Positions 10,201 through 20,013 of a DNA stretch of 51,559 nt are shown here, one piece after another. Positions within the stretch are counted from its first letter, which is position 1. Every line of letters starts with the position of its first letter. The notes beneath the pieces were generated by a model, which was given only the letters and a program-made list of their open reading frames with translations, made no database searches and was not told where the DNA came from. The position numbers and the translations under genes are program-made. Where the stretch lies: contig JAFGST010000010.1 of assembly GCA_016934475.1 (NCBI GenBank), positions 1 to 51,559 on the forward strand, in the 5' to 3' direction. The stretch is from Candidatus Aminicenantota bacterium (GTDB lineage: Bacteria > Acidobacteriota > Aminicenantia > UBA2199).

Positions 10201-10394
10201 ACGATCCGCACCTGGCAGATGTTGGGGAATTGGTAGCCGCCGGGGATGACCTGGAGCAGCTGGGTGAAGATCTCGGACAAAGGCAGGTTGGTCCTGGTGA
10301 GAAGCTCCTCGACCTGGTACAGGCAGTTCAGTTCCTTGGCCCGCTCGCGCATGTCGTGGAGCAGCTTGTCGATCGGGTTTTGCGAATTGTTCAT
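7212..10394 (-). CDS. GAF-like plus PEP/pyruvate-binding ATP-grasp protein fused to a C-terminal nucleotidyltransferase
   Basis: A 1060-residue multidomain protein. Residues 15-145 or so are a GAF-like sensory domain opening with KELNCLYQVEELL, very like the N-terminus of the sensor kinase at 22999-25107. Residues about 340-725 are a PPDK-N/PEP-synthase-type ATP-grasp (YGRLGGKSAGLFLAQ, LIVRSSSLLEDRMG, ending LLQCRPQ). A GPGRWGSRGDIKLGVPV module begins at residue 791 and is followed by GTHFFQDL, as in the paralogue at 3304-6312. The last 100 residues form a pol-beta-type nucleotidyltransferase: G969-S970 in YVFGSTKNA and D981/D983 in GSDIDLLI, so the metal-binding aspartates are intact. There is no phosphohistidine or TIM-barrel domain. 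The ATG follows GGGGGAGG. It lies downstream of gdhA on the same strand, separated by a hairpin. The function is unknown. Confidence 0.8.
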   Translation of the reverse strand: MNNSQNPIDKLLHDMRERAKELNCLYQVEELLTRTNLPLSEIFTQLLQVIPGGYQFPNICQVRIVHEDHTYQSPGFTPSTRVQRVDIKEEEKVIGFIEVSYTRDVPQTENSYFLKDEQKLLQTIAERIGRTVLHFKLEQVSREWETAQKDLSDKIKKEWMVVIDLLRRTDQNLYIHLGRKMVYHLFWNGVMEAKELLKSLSKDQGAAQTEMSDDMNRPSQKKSQLELLELSDKTFRIAARYLSDSDILGRIQKWIQEDKASFLSRAINNIDMPLVDVINAITHYHYISGGTYELSPPMEKGLRVSLIRRFFSDQLDFINIAKNHIEVRHFYDLVQRIIYPANGYGRLGGKSAGLFLAQKILTKPGDHSEVLCELKFPKTWYITTDAILNFLSYNNLEEVNEQKYKEIDQIRLEYHNVVQLLKNAHFPIEIIKGLSMALDDLGNKPLIVRSSSLLEDRMGMAFSGKYKSLFLANQGTKQERLDALTDAIAEVYASIFGPDPIEYRAERGLLDFHEEMGIMIQEVVGQKVGDYYLPAFAGVAFSNNEFRWSPRIKREDGLARLVPGLGTRAVDRVSDDYPILISPGIPNLRVNVTADETMRYSPRRIDVINLKTCSFESMEITALLTECGSQYPGIENIVSVYEDDHIYSPSALGLDFSKANLFVTFEGWISRTPFVKQLQCMLKTLQEKMSTPVDIEFAHDGRQLYLLQCRPQSSTAGNVASLIPKDIAEDRIIFTANRYISNGKLPDITHIVYVDPENYSLLERSEQMIEVGQAVGKLNKLLPKRRFILMGPGRWGSRGDIKLGVPVTYSDFNNTAALIEIARKKGNYVPELSFGTHFFQDLVESSIRYLPLYPDDPGIIFNERFLLDAQNYFPDILPESAALADTIRVIEVPRAASGRVLRVLMNADLGEALGFLATPDSQASAERERVEVSETASDDHWGWRLRMAERIAGQLDPGRFGVKAMYVFGSTKNATAGPGSDIDLLIHFQGSERQKQELVLWLEGWSLCLAEINYSRTGYKSGGLLDYHLLTDEDIAKKTSFAVKIDAATNAARPLALKSQ

Positions 10395-10420
10395 CGGTGC
10401 CTCCCCCGGGGACAGGAAAG

Positions 10421-10443
10421 GGGGGGCGCCGGCGGCGCCCCCC
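10421..10443 (-). terminator. Hairpin terminator after gdhA
   Basis: A perfect ten-base inverted repeat (GGGGGGCGCC / GGCGCCCCCC, three-base loop) lies 12 bases after the gdhA stop codon on the minus strand and is followed by CTTTCC. The stem is very stable but the T tract is short, so it may attenuate rather than fully end transcription into the ATP-grasp gene. Confidence 0.6.
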
Positions 10444-10455
10444 GGGATGTTCGGG

Positions 10456-11742
10456 TTACACCCAGCCCCTCAGCCTGCAGGCTTCGGCGACGCGGGCGAC
10501 GGCGATCATGTAAGCGGCGTCGCGCATGAAGGCCTTTTTCTGCTTGGCCAGCCCGTACACGGCGTGGAAAGCCGCGGTCATGACGTTGTCGAGCTTGCTC
10601 AGGACCTCTTCCTTGGTCCAGAAGTAGTTCATGTTGCACTGGACCTGCTCGAAATAGCTGCAGGTGACTCCGCCGGCATTGGCCAAAAAGTCGGGGATGA
10701 CGAAGATATTCTTTTTCTTGAACACTTCGTCGGCCTCGGGAGTGGTCGGGCCGTTGGCGCCCTCGGCGACCACCTTCATCTTGGCGGAGATCTTCTGCAC
10801 CGTCTCGGCGTTGATCTGGTTTTCCAGCGCCGCCGGCACCAGGATGTCGACATCCTGTCCGATCCAGGCCTCGGCGTCGGCCACTTCGTAGCCCAGGCCT
10901 TTGGCCTTGGCCTTGTCGATGCCGCCGAACTTGTCGGTGATGCCCAGCAGCTCGTCGAGGTCGATGCCGCTCTTCTTGATGAAGGTGTAGGACTTGTTGT
11001 CTTTCTGGTCCCAGCAGGAGACGCATACGGCCTTGCCGCCGTACTCCTGGTATAGGCGGACGGCATACTGCGAGACGTTGCCGAAGCCCTGGAAAGCGGC
11101 GCTCGTGTTCTTGATCTCGATGCCCAGCTCGCTCAGGGCCTCGCGCAGGGTGTAGATGACGCCGAAGCCCGTGGCCTCGGTGCGCCCCAGCGAGCCCCCC
11201 ATGCCGACCGGCTTGCCGGTGATGAAGCCGGGATACTTGGCACCGGTGAGCTTCTCGTACTCGTCCATCATCCAGATCATGTGCTGGGCGTTGGTCATGA
11301 CGTCGGGGGCCGGGACGTCCTGCAGCGGGCCGACGTTGCGCACCACCTGGCGCACCCAGCCGCGGCAGATCTGCTCCTGTTCGCGCATGGAGAGATTGTG
11401 CGGGTCGCAGATTACGCCGCCCTTGCCGCCGCCCAGCGGGATGTCGACGACGGCGCATTTCCAGGTCATCCAGGTGGCCAGGGCCTTCACCGTGTCGATG
11501 GTCTCCTGGGGGTGGAAGCGGATGCCGCCCTTGCAAGGGCCGCGCGAATCGTTGTGTTGCACCCGGAATCCCTGGAACACCTTCACGGTGCCGTCGTCCA
11601 TCTTGACCGGAATGGAGAAATGGTACTCGCGCAGCGGGTTGCGCAGCAGATCGCGCGTCCCCGGATCCAGGCCCAGTTGCTCGGCGACGCCGTCGAATTG
11701 CTGCTGCGCCATCTTGAACGCGTTGAACGATTTATCAGCCAT
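10456..11742 (-). CDS. gdhA: Glutamate dehydrogenase
   Basis: A 428-residue hexameric-type glutamate dehydrogenase interconverting glutamate and 2-oxoglutarate plus ammonia with NAD(P)(H). Visible are the substrate-binding stretch GPCKGGIRFHP, the catalytic-lysine motif PLGGGKGGVI, DVPAPDVMT, and the cofactor-domain region GFGNVSQYAV (the Rossmann glycine loop reads FQGFGNVS). The length matches the roughly 420-450-residue bacterial and archaeal enzymes. The ATG at 11742 is preceded by AAGGAGG at ideal spacing; a longer frame upstream has no such signal. In a fermentative cell it would link amino-acid nitrogen to the reductant pools that the Nfn and Stn complexes handle. Cofactor preference cannot be assigned with confidence from the sequence alone. 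Confidence 0.95.
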   Translation of the reverse strand: MADKSFNAFKMAQQQFDGVAEQLGLDPGTRDLLRNPLREYHFSIPVKMDDGTVKVFQGFRVQHNDSRGPCKGGIRFHPQETIDTVKALATWMTWKCAVVDIPLGGGKGGVICDPHNLSMREQEQICRGWVRQVVRNVGPLQDVPAPDVMTNAQHMIWMMDEYEKLTGAKYPGFITGKPVGMGGSLGRTEATGFGVIYTLREALSELGIEIKNTSAAFQGFGNVSQYAVRLYQEYGGKAVCVSCWDQKDNKSYTFIKKSGIDLDELLGITDKFGGIDKAKAKGLGYEVADAEAWIGQDVDILVPAALENQINAETVQKISAKMKVVAEGANGPTTPEADEVFKKKNIFVIPDFLANAGGVTCSYFEQVQCNMNYFWTKEEVLSKLDNVMTAAFHAVYGLAKQKKAFMRDAAYMIAVARVAEACRLRGWV

Positions 11743-11777
11743 GGGGTTTACCTCCTTGTGCATTCGTGAGTACGGCC

Positions 11778-11807
11778 ATTTTACCACGCCGTCGGTCCTT
11801 TTGTAAA
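11778..11807 (-). promoter_or_regulatory. Promoter of gdhA
   Basis: On the minus strand TTTACA (11802-11807) and TAAAAT (11778-11783) are 18 bases apart, about 35 bases ahead of the gdhA ATG and its AAGGAGG site. The surrounding AT-rich patch stands out against the GC-rich background. Confidence 0.6.
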
Positions 11808-11858
11808 TAGTTTACTCTATAACAATAGTGGCAGCCGGGCATTTTCCTTTCCAGCGCC

Positions 11859-14429
<2,571 letters not shown>

Positions 14430-14449
14430 GGGGCCTCCCTGCAAGATTC

Positions 14450-14488
14450 ATTATAATACAGGTCGCCTCCGGCGGGAAAACCGGAGGC
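14450..14488 (-). promoter_or_regulatory. clpB promoter region with inverted repeat
   Basis: A minus-strand TATAAT (14450-14455) lies about 20 bases before the clpB ATG. The matching -35 position holds only TTCCCG, and it is covered by an eight-base inverted repeat, GCCTCCGG (14465-14472) and CCGGAGGC (14481-14488). The repeat could be an operator for stress control of clpB or simply a transcript hairpin. Confidence 0.4.
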
Positions 14489-14497
14489 CCTGGTCTT

Positions 14498-14526
14498 TTG
14501 ACAATTTTGTCCGGACGGCATATCAT
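14498..14526 (+). promoter_or_regulatory. Sigma-70-type promoter of the chalcone-isomerase-like gene
   Basis: A perfect TTGACA (14498-14503) is followed after 17 bases by TATCAT (14521-14526). The ATG is at 14550 behind AAGGAGG, giving a leader of about 17 bases. Confidence 0.75.
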
Positions 14527-14549
14527 GGATGGCATCAAGGAGGAGAACA

Positions 14550-15110
14550 ATGGCGCGACACGGTTTGCTTTCGCTGGTTCTTGTTGTTCTTTTCGCCGTC
14601 CCCGTCGTGGCCGGCACCCTGGCCGGAATCACCCTGCCTGACAGCCTGGAGGTGGACGGCCAGAAACTGGTCCTCAACGGCATGGCCTTGCGCAAGAAGA
14701 TCATATTCAAGGTCTATGTGGCGGGCCTCTATCTGCCGGTCAAGGAAAGCGACGGAGTCAAGGTTCTCGCCGCCGACACCCACCGCTGCACGGTGATGCA
14801 TTTCGTGCGCAGCGTCAAGGCCAATCAGGTGAACGAGGCCTGGTATGAGGGCCTGGAGGCCAACACTCCCGGCTATTCGGCGCAGCTGAAGCAGCAGTTC
14901 GATCAGATGGCCGCCCAGATGGAAGACCTGAAGAACGGCGACAAGCTCGTCTTCACCTACAAGCCCGGAGTCGGGACCGAGATCAAGGTTAAGGGCAAGG
15001 TGAAGGGAATCCTGGGGGACAAGGCCTTCGCCGACGCCTTGTTCGCCTGCTGGATCGGCGAAAAGCCGGGGCCGGGAGAGAAGTTCAAGAAGGGCCTCCT
15101 GGGATTGTAA
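14550..15110 (+). CDS. Periplasmic chalcone-isomerase-like protein
   Basis: A 186-residue exported protein. The first 22 residues form a signal peptide (MARHGLLSLVLVVLFAVPVVAG, cleavage near the final AG). The rest matches the bacterial chalcone-isomerase-like family: LPDSLEVDGQKLVLNGMALR at the start of the mature chain, FKVYVAGLYLP, then KGLLGL at the end. Bacterial members have the chalcone isomerase fold and are thought to bind fatty acids or other small hydrophobic ligands; flavonoid isomerase activity is not expected. The start is fixed by AAGGAGG ten bases upstream. The next gene begins 25 bases downstream and may be co-transcribed. Family assignment is good, biochemical role unknown. 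Confidence 0.8.
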   Translation: MARHGLLSLVLVVLFAVPVVAGTLAGITLPDSLEVDGQKLVLNGMALRKKIIFKVYVAGLYLPVKESDGVKVLAADTHRCTVMHFVRSVKANQVNEAWYEGLEANTPGYSAQLKQQFDQMAAQMEDLKNGDKLVFTYKPGVGTEIKVKGKVKGILGDKAFADALFACWIGEKPGPGEKFKKGLLGL

Positions 15111-15135
15111 GCCGCTCCCTTTTCCGCCAGATCCC

Positions 15136-16065
15136 GTGAAATTCGACGCGGCTGAAGGGGGCAAACTTTACCGGCCGAGGGAACCGCGGCCGATCCCCTG
15201 GTCGTGGGGAGTTCCGTTCCTGCTGCTTCTCGCCCTGCTCTTCGTCCACGGCATGAATACAATCTTGCAGTGGACGGTGATTCGCCAGGACCTCAGCGAG
15301 CGGCCGGCCTACCGCACTCCGGACTACACCTTCCTCGGTTTCGCCCCCTTCCAGCCACAGAAGATCGCCGATGCCCAGCGCCTGCCCAACGCCTCGCCCG
15401 CGGGAAGGATCTTCGCCTTCTTCGACTGGCTCCATCCGGCGGTCTTCCTGATATGGAACAACGGCCGGGAGGAGGATTTCTTCGACCTGGGCCCGGTGGT
15501 GGTCTCCGTGCCCCCGGGATTCAGCCGCGTGGCCTTTTTCCCGGGATCGGTCTTCTCGCTGCGTAGCGGGTCGCGGACCGTGTTCAGGCATTTCGGGGGC
15601 GCCATTGTCGGCAGGGCCTGGCACGGTGTTCTGGCCGGGGGAACGTCCCCGCCGGCAAGAGGCCCATCGCGAACGCTCGGTTCTTTCGTGGTCAAGCATT
15701 GGGAGCGGTCGACCAGCCTCCACCTCCCCTACCTGCTCTATTTTCTTTTGCCCCTGGCGTTGATCGCCGCCGCCCTGGCCAGCTGGGGAGCGGCTGCGGC
15801 CGCCGCTTTCCTTTACTATGTCGAGATGTTTTTTCTCTTTGATTATGGAAAGCTTTTCGTCACCGTCCCTTTCGGCTGGCTGTTCAGGATCCTGGGCTTG
15901 GAGCTGTCCGAGTTCTGGATCAAGGCCGCGGCCATATTCCTGGTGACCTTGTTTTTGCTCGGCGCCGTTTTCGGTTTATGGCATTGGAAGAGGCGCGAGG
16001 CATCGCCCTGGATGAAAAGGTTCGTCCTGTTCCTCCTCTTGCTCCCGGCGGCCCTGTTCTTGTAG
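15136..16065 (+). CDS. Unknown membrane protein (309 residues)
   Basis: I do not recognise this protein. It has one hydrophobic helix near residues 24-45 (GVPFLLLLALLFVHGM), a soluble, probably extracytoplasmic stretch to about residue 190, and then at least four helices at about 193-225, 227-245, 255-280 and 290-309, including YLLYFLLPLALIAAAL and AAIFLVTLFLLGAVF. No catalytic motif is visible. The GTG start has no clear ribosome site, so the first residues are uncertain. It follows the chalcone-isomerase-like gene by 25 bases and converges on manC. The long soluble segment between the first and later helices suggests a ligand-binding or membrane-anchoring role. Confidence 0.6.
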   Translation: MKFDAAEGGKLYRPREPRPIPWSWGVPFLLLLALLFVHGMNTILQWTVIRQDLSERPAYRTPDYTFLGFAPFQPQKIADAQRLPNASPAGRIFAFFDWLHPAVFLIWNNGREEDFFDLGPVVVSVPPGFSRVAFFPGSVFSLRSGSRTVFRHFGGAIVGRAWHGVLAGGTSPPARGPSRTLGSFVVKHWERSTSLHLPYLLYFLLPLALIAAALASWGAAAAAAFLYYVEMFFLFDYGKLFVTVPFGWLFRILGLELSEFWIKAAAIFLVTLFLLGAVFGLWHWKRREASPWMKRFVLFLLLLPAALFL

Positions 16066-16078
16066 TCGCCGTCGCCGG

Positions 16079-17131
16079 TCAGCGCCTGTTTTTTTCCAGG
16101 AGGACGATCGCCCGCTTGACCTGCTGCAGCCGATCGAAGGGCGCGATCAGGATGCCGCTGGCGGTGTGGATCACCGCCACCCCCTCCATCCCGATGAGAG
16201 CCAGCGGCTTTTTTTCATTGGAGAAGACCAGGGAGTTCCGCGTGTCGATGGTGATGGTATTCCCGCGGCGGACGTTGCCTCCGGAATCCTTGTCGTTCAT
16301 TTCGTAGACCGCGGACCAGGAGCCCACGTCGTTCCAGTGAAATCGCGCCTTGAACATGACGGCTTCGCGGATTTTTTCCATCAGGGCGTAATCGATCGAC
16401 TCCGGGGTGATCGACCTGTAGATCCTGGCGAATTCCCCCGGGCGGCCGTATGCCCTCTCGAGTCTGGCGTACTGCCTGCCGTAATACGGGGCATAGGCAT
16501 TCAGGAATCCCCGAAAAAAAGCCATTTTGTAGACGAACATGCCCGAATTCCAGTAGAAATTGCCTTTTTTCAGGAAGGCGGCGGCGGTCTTGCCATCGGG
16601 TTTTTCCCTGAACTGCCTGACCGGGAAGAACGGTCCCCTGTTCTTGCCCTCCGTGAAATGGATGTAGCCGTACCCCGTGTGGGGCTCGGTCGGCTTGATG
16701 CCGGCCGTGATCAGGCAACGGTTCTCGGCATGGCGAAGGGCGGCCTGCAGTTGCCGGGCGAAGGTATTCTCCTCGGCGATGTGGTGGTCGGCCGGCACCA
16801 CCAGGAGATGGGCTCCGGGATCGATCCTCGACAGGACGATGTTGGCCTGGATCAATGCCGGGGCCGTATTGCGCGGGGCCGGCTCGGCGATGAAGTTGCG
16901 GCGGGAAAATCTCGGGATGCACTCGCAAACGGCCGGCAAGTACTTCTTGTCGGCGCTGATAAAGATATTCCGGGCCGGGACGAATCGGCGCAGGCGGCGG
17001 TAGGTCTGGGTGATCAGCGGCCGTTTTCCGATGACGGGAAGGAACTGCTTGGGCTTGGCGGCGGTGCTCCAGGGCCAGAAGCGCGTCCCCTGCCCGCCGG
17101 CCATGATCAAGGCGAAATGGTTGCTGCTCAT
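16079..17131 (-). CDS. manC: Mannose-1-phosphate guanylyltransferase
   Basis: A 350-residue sugar-nucleotide pyrophosphorylase forming GDP-mannose from GTP and mannose 1-phosphate. The nucleotide-binding signature MAGGQGTRFWPWS with PKQFLPV lies at the N-terminus, followed by LVVPADHHI, NFYWNSGMFVYK and FHWNDVGSW, all characteristic of mannose-1-phosphate guanylyltransferases. It is the short form without a fused phosphomannose isomerase domain. The ATG has no Shine-Dalgarno sequence; TTGTCT and TACCTT, 17 bases apart, end six bases before the ATG, hinting at a leaderless message. It is downstream of suhB on the same strand, and a GT4 glycosyltransferase lies a few kilobases away, consistent with surface polysaccharide or glycolipid synthesis. 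Confidence 0.93.
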   Translation of the reverse strand: MSSNHFALIMAGGQGTRFWPWSTAAKPKQFLPVIGKRPLITQTYRRLRRFVPARNIFISADKKYLPAVCECIPRFSRRNFIAEPAPRNTAPALIQANIVLSRIDPGAHLLVVPADHHIAEENTFARQLQAALRHAENRCLITAGIKPTEPHTGYGYIHFTEGKNRGPFFPVRQFREKPDGKTAAAFLKKGNFYWNSGMFVYKMAFFRGFLNAYAPYYGRQYARLERAYGRPGEFARIYRSITPESIDYALMEKIREAVMFKARFHWNDVGSWSAVYEMNDKDSGGNVRRGNTITIDTRNSLVFSNEKKPLALIGMEGVAVIHTASGILIAPFDRLQQVKRAIVLLEKNRR

Positions 17132-17244
17132 GGTGGCAAGGTATCACATGTCGCTGGCAAAGACAATTTGCCGGTGCCAGCGTCAACCGGCCCCGCTGGT
17201 CTCGCCGTAAACCGTCCACCGCGACGAGTAGAAAGGGACCGTGG

Positions 17245-18030
17245 CTATTTGAAATGCCTGCCAATCTCCTTCAGAACGGCCGGATAGAGCGCCTTGTTGG
17301 CGGCCAAGACCGTGCTGGGGTGCACGCCGAGCTCGTTTCCCAGAAAATCGCTGCTTGCGCCCCCGGCCTCGGCGACCAGCAGTTTCCCGGCCATGAAGTC
17401 CCAGGGCAGCAGGTGGGCTTCCCAGAAGAAATCGTAGCGGCCGCAGGCCGTGTAGGCCATGTCCAGCGCCGCCGCTCCGCAGCGGCGCATGTCCTTGCAT
17501 TTGCCCAGCAGGCAACGGAAGGTTCGCGTATACGCCGGCCGCTGTTCAGGGGCCTTGAAGGGAAATCCGGTGGCGCCCAGGGCCGAGGCCAGCGCGGTAG
17601 TCCGGCTGACGGTGATCGGCCGGCCGTTCAGGAAGGCGCCGCAGCCCCGGTCCGCATGAAAGATGTCGCCTGCCAGGGGATCGTAGATCAGGCCGAAGAT
17701 GACCTTCTCGTTTTTCAACAGGGCCAGCGAAACCGCGAAATGGGGGATGCCATGGATGAAGTTGGTCGTGCCGTCGAGGGGGTCGATAACCCAGAGGCTC
17801 TCGCCGCTTTTCCGTGAATAACCGCTCTCCTCGGCCAGTATGCGGTGGCTCGGGAATGCGCCGGAGATGACCTCGACGATGGCGGCTTCGGCCTCGCGGT
17901 CGACACGGGTGACAAAGTCATTCTTTCCCTTGACCTCGATGTCGGAGTCGGTGAGCATGCGAAAGCCCCGCAGGATCGCTGCCCCGGCCCGTTGCACGGC
18001 CCGCAGGGCGACCGAATGATATGGGGACAC
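17245..18030 (-). CDS. suhB: Inositol monophosphatase family protein
   Basis: A 261-residue Mg-dependent, lithium-sensitive-type phosphatase of the IMPase/SuhB family. Diagnostic motifs are ILAEESG (first metal glutamates), WVIDPLDGTTNFIHG (metal-binding DPLDGT) and LPWDFMAGKLLVAEAGG (second WD motif). Family members dephosphorylate inositol 1-phosphate and related sugar phosphates; some, as in E. coli, also work in rRNA transcription antitermination. The start is GTG at 18030 with AAGGAGAAAAG in front. A membrane-protein gene lies 27 bases upstream on the same strand and manC lies 113 bases downstream, so the three may form one unit. The exact substrate cannot be read. Confidence 0.93.
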   Translation of the reverse strand: MSPYHSVALRAVQRAGAAILRGFRMLTDSDIEVKGKNDFVTRVDREAEAAIVEVISGAFPSHRILAEESGYSRKSGESLWVIDPLDGTTNFIHGIPHFAVSLALLKNEKVIFGLIYDPLAGDIFHADRGCGAFLNGRPITVSRTTALASALGATGFPFKAPEQRPAYTRTFRCLLGKCKDMRRCGAAALDMAYTACGRYDFFWEAHLLPWDFMAGKLLVAEAGGASSDFLGNELGVHPSTVLAANKALYPAVLKEIGRHFK

Positions 18031-18057
18031 CTTTTCTCCTTTGCCGAACGCCGGCGG

Positions 18058-18639
18058 CTATTTTTTTTGCCGGAAAGCCGTGAGGTTGATCCAGGCGCAG
18101 AGGACCGAGAAAAGGAAGATCGCGATGATGACGGCGACGTCGGCGGAGCGGGCGCTGGAAAAAGCCATCCCCACGCGCGGAACGACCCGCAGCAGGGCCA
18201 GGAGGTGAAAGACGGCCAGCAGGGCGAACAGGATGGAGGCGCCCAAGGCGATGATTCTCCGGCCGGAGCAGATCATCAACCCGGCGGCCAGCAGCAGGAC
18301 CGGGAGCAGGCCGATCAGCAGGGTCTCCAGGCTCCAGTGGAATCCGCGAAAGGTTTTTGTGTTGCCCCAGAGGAACAACAGGGGCCAGCCGGCCAGGAGC
18401 ACCAGGGACAAGAGGTGGCAGAGGTGTCTGGGGAATGATCTCCGGTCTGCCCGAGGCGCAATCCAGAGGAAAAAGAATCCGGCCAGAGCCGCGCCCATGG
18501 TGATAAGGCAGTACTGAATGCGCTCCGGCACCAAGTACGTTCCCAGCACGGGAACGGACTTGAGCACGGCATAGGACCAGAGGACCAATGCGGACAGGAT
18601 GAACATCGTGCCGGCGGCCAGATATTTTTTCTTGCTCAT
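18058..18639 (-). CDS. Unknown polytopic membrane protein (193 residues)
   Basis: I do not recognise this protein. It is almost entirely hydrophobic, with about five transmembrane helices: residues 7-25, 44-62, 74-91, 105-120, 128-148 and a last one near 166-186 (the count is approximate). No polar motif suggests transport or catalysis. The ATG at 18639 is chosen because AAGGATGGAG stands in front of it and the helix prediction begins there. It ends 27 bases before suhB, on the same strand, so co-transcription is likely. Confidence 0.65.
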   Translation of the reverse strand: MSKKKYLAAGTMFILSALVLWSYAVLKSVPVLGTYLVPERIQYCLITMGAALAGFFFLWIAPRADRRSFPRHLCHLLSLVLLAGWPLLFLWGNTKTFRGFHWSLETLLIGLLPVLLLAAGLMICSGRRIIALGASILFALLAVFHLLALLRVVPRVGMAFSSARSADVAVIIAIFLFSVLCAWINLTAFRQKK

Positions 18640-18748
18640 GATCGCTCCATCCTTATGAGGTTGCCCACGGTTTCCCCCAATGGTAAGCGGCGGCATTCCC
18701 AATGTCAAGGGCGGCGGGACAGGCGGCGGGATGGGTGCCGCCGCTGGC

Positions 18749-19276
18749 CTACGTCCGGCCGGCTTCTGTAGACGGTTCGGAGGGCGGCAGTCGCTGCAGC
18801 TCGATGTAGGAAACGGAGAACATCATGGTGTCGCGATCGCCGAATTTCGAATCATGGGTATGCAGATCCCCCTGAAGGTGATCGTCCTTGACGTCGAGCA
18901 GAATGACCAGTGAGTTGCGCCGGATGTCCTCCGCCTTCACCAGCGGGCCGTTCAGCCTGGCCTCGACGGCATACTCGGGATTGCCCAGCCACACCAGCAG
19001 CCAGGAATTCGGGGCGATCACCGCGTTTTCCAGCTCGGCGTCCCCGATCCTGCCGCGAACGGTCCGGTCGGGCCTGATCTCCAGTTCCACCGCGATCTGT
19101 TTTTGTTTGCACCAGCTGACAATGATTTTCCCCTCTCCCCGCCATTTTCCCAGAAGGGCCTGCGGCGGGGAGGAAGAGGAGGCGGAGCGGCCTCCCAGCG
19201 CCCATAATGGGGCCGCGGCCACGATGGGGAGCAGAAGCAGCCATGCGCGTCTTTTCGACCATTTTTGCCCGTTCAT
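18749..19276 (-). CDS. Exported protein of unknown function (175 residues)
   Basis: The N-terminus has a basic stretch and a hydrophobic segment (KRRAWLLLLPIVAAAPLWAL), probably a signal peptide or membrane anchor. The mature part looks like a small beta-rich domain (LLGKWRGEGKIIVSW, then alternating hydrophobic and polar strands), of the kind seen in lipocalin-like or lipid-accommodating proteins, but I see no family signature. Translation is coupled to the preceding membrane-protein gene by an ATGA overlap, and AGGAGGAAG precedes the ATG. It is the last gene of the xre-headed operon. Confidence 0.65.
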   Translation of the reverse strand: MNGQKWSKRRAWLLLLPIVAAAPLWALGGRSASSSSPPQALLGKWRGEGKIIVSWCKQKQIAVELEIRPDRTVRGRIGDAELENAVIAPNSWLLVWLGNPEYAVEARLNGPLVKAEDIRRNSLVILLDVKDDHLQGDLHTHDSKFGDRDTMMFSVSYIELQRLPPSEPSTEAGRT

Positions 19277-20013
19277 ATCTTCCTCCTCGGGTCCGGACAT
19301 GGATCCGGATCTCCTGCGTCCGGTTCGCGGAAATCGGCGAATTCATCCTTCGTCTTCCCCCTGGGGGACAGCAGGAAGGCGATCCCGGTCGCGAACGGCG
19401 GCAGGGGCAGAAGCAGGATCATTAGGACCTGCATGGCGGGATTGCCGGCGGGCAGGCGCGTGCAGAACTGGACGAACAGCGCCGCTCCCGCAAGGATCAG
19501 GAGCGGGCCGCCGAGCAGCGGGAGGCCCCAGGCAACGGCGGTGAGGATCAGCAGGGAGATGCCGATGCCATGCTCCCAGAGGGCTCCCCTCTGCAGGCCG
19601 TGGCTCAGCAAGCTGAACAGCAGCCAGAATCCGCCGCAGGCCGCCCCCAGGATCAAACCCAGCCTGCGGACCTCCCCCTTCTTCCCGAGCAGGAAGATGG
19701 CCCTCAGGATAAGGGGAAGAAAGAGAAGCAAGTACCAGTCGCTCTCGGGATTCCTGCCGAGAACGAGCAGCTTGTGCAGAAAAAGAGCCAGGATGACGGC
19801 GTAGAGAACATGGAAGGAGAAGGATCCCGATTGGATCTCGATCCAGCATGAACGCTCGTCGCCAGCAGTCCCAAGCCTCATCATCCGCAGCAAGGGATCG
19901 ACCAGGGCCAGGACAAAAAGCAGCAGGAGCGCCTCCACCTTCCAGGCTATGGCCAGCAGCAGGATCGAGGCACTCAGGGCCCCGTACAGCAGGAACCGCG
20001 CTTTTTTAGACAT
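19273..20013 (-). CDS. Unknown polytopic membrane protein (246 residues)
   Basis: The sequence is dominated by hydrophobic helices (for example LLLLFVLALVDPLL, HVLYAVILALFLHKLLVL, YLLLFLPLILRAIFLL, WLLFSLLSHG, ILTAVAWGLPLLGGPLLIL, LMILLLPLPPFATGIAFLL), so about seven membrane passes. The C-terminal tail is acidic. The ATG at 20013 overlaps the end of the small helix-turn-helix gene by eight bases and has GGAGGAGGGG upstream. Pairing of a tiny Xre-type regulator with a membrane protein in one operon is common; the membrane protein is then usually involved in envelope stress or small-molecule handling, but nothing here says which. Confidence 0.65.
   Translation of the reverse strand: MSKKARFLLYGALSASILLLAIAWKVEALLLLFVLALVDPLLRMMRLGTAGDERSCWIEIQSGSFSFHVLYAVILALFLHKLLVLGRNPESDWYLLLFLPLILRAIFLLGKKGEVRRLGLILGAACGGFWLLFSLLSHGLQRGALWEHGIGISLLILTAVAWGLPLLGGPLLILAGAALFVQFCTRLPAGNPAMQVLMILLLPLPPFATGIAFLLSPRGKTKDEFADFREPDAGDPDPCPDPRRKI

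Noticed and set aside
14430-14549. CIRCE heat-shock operator near clpB.
   Set aside because: The inverted repeat is GC-rich and does not match the TTAGCACTC-N9-GAGTGCTAA pattern.
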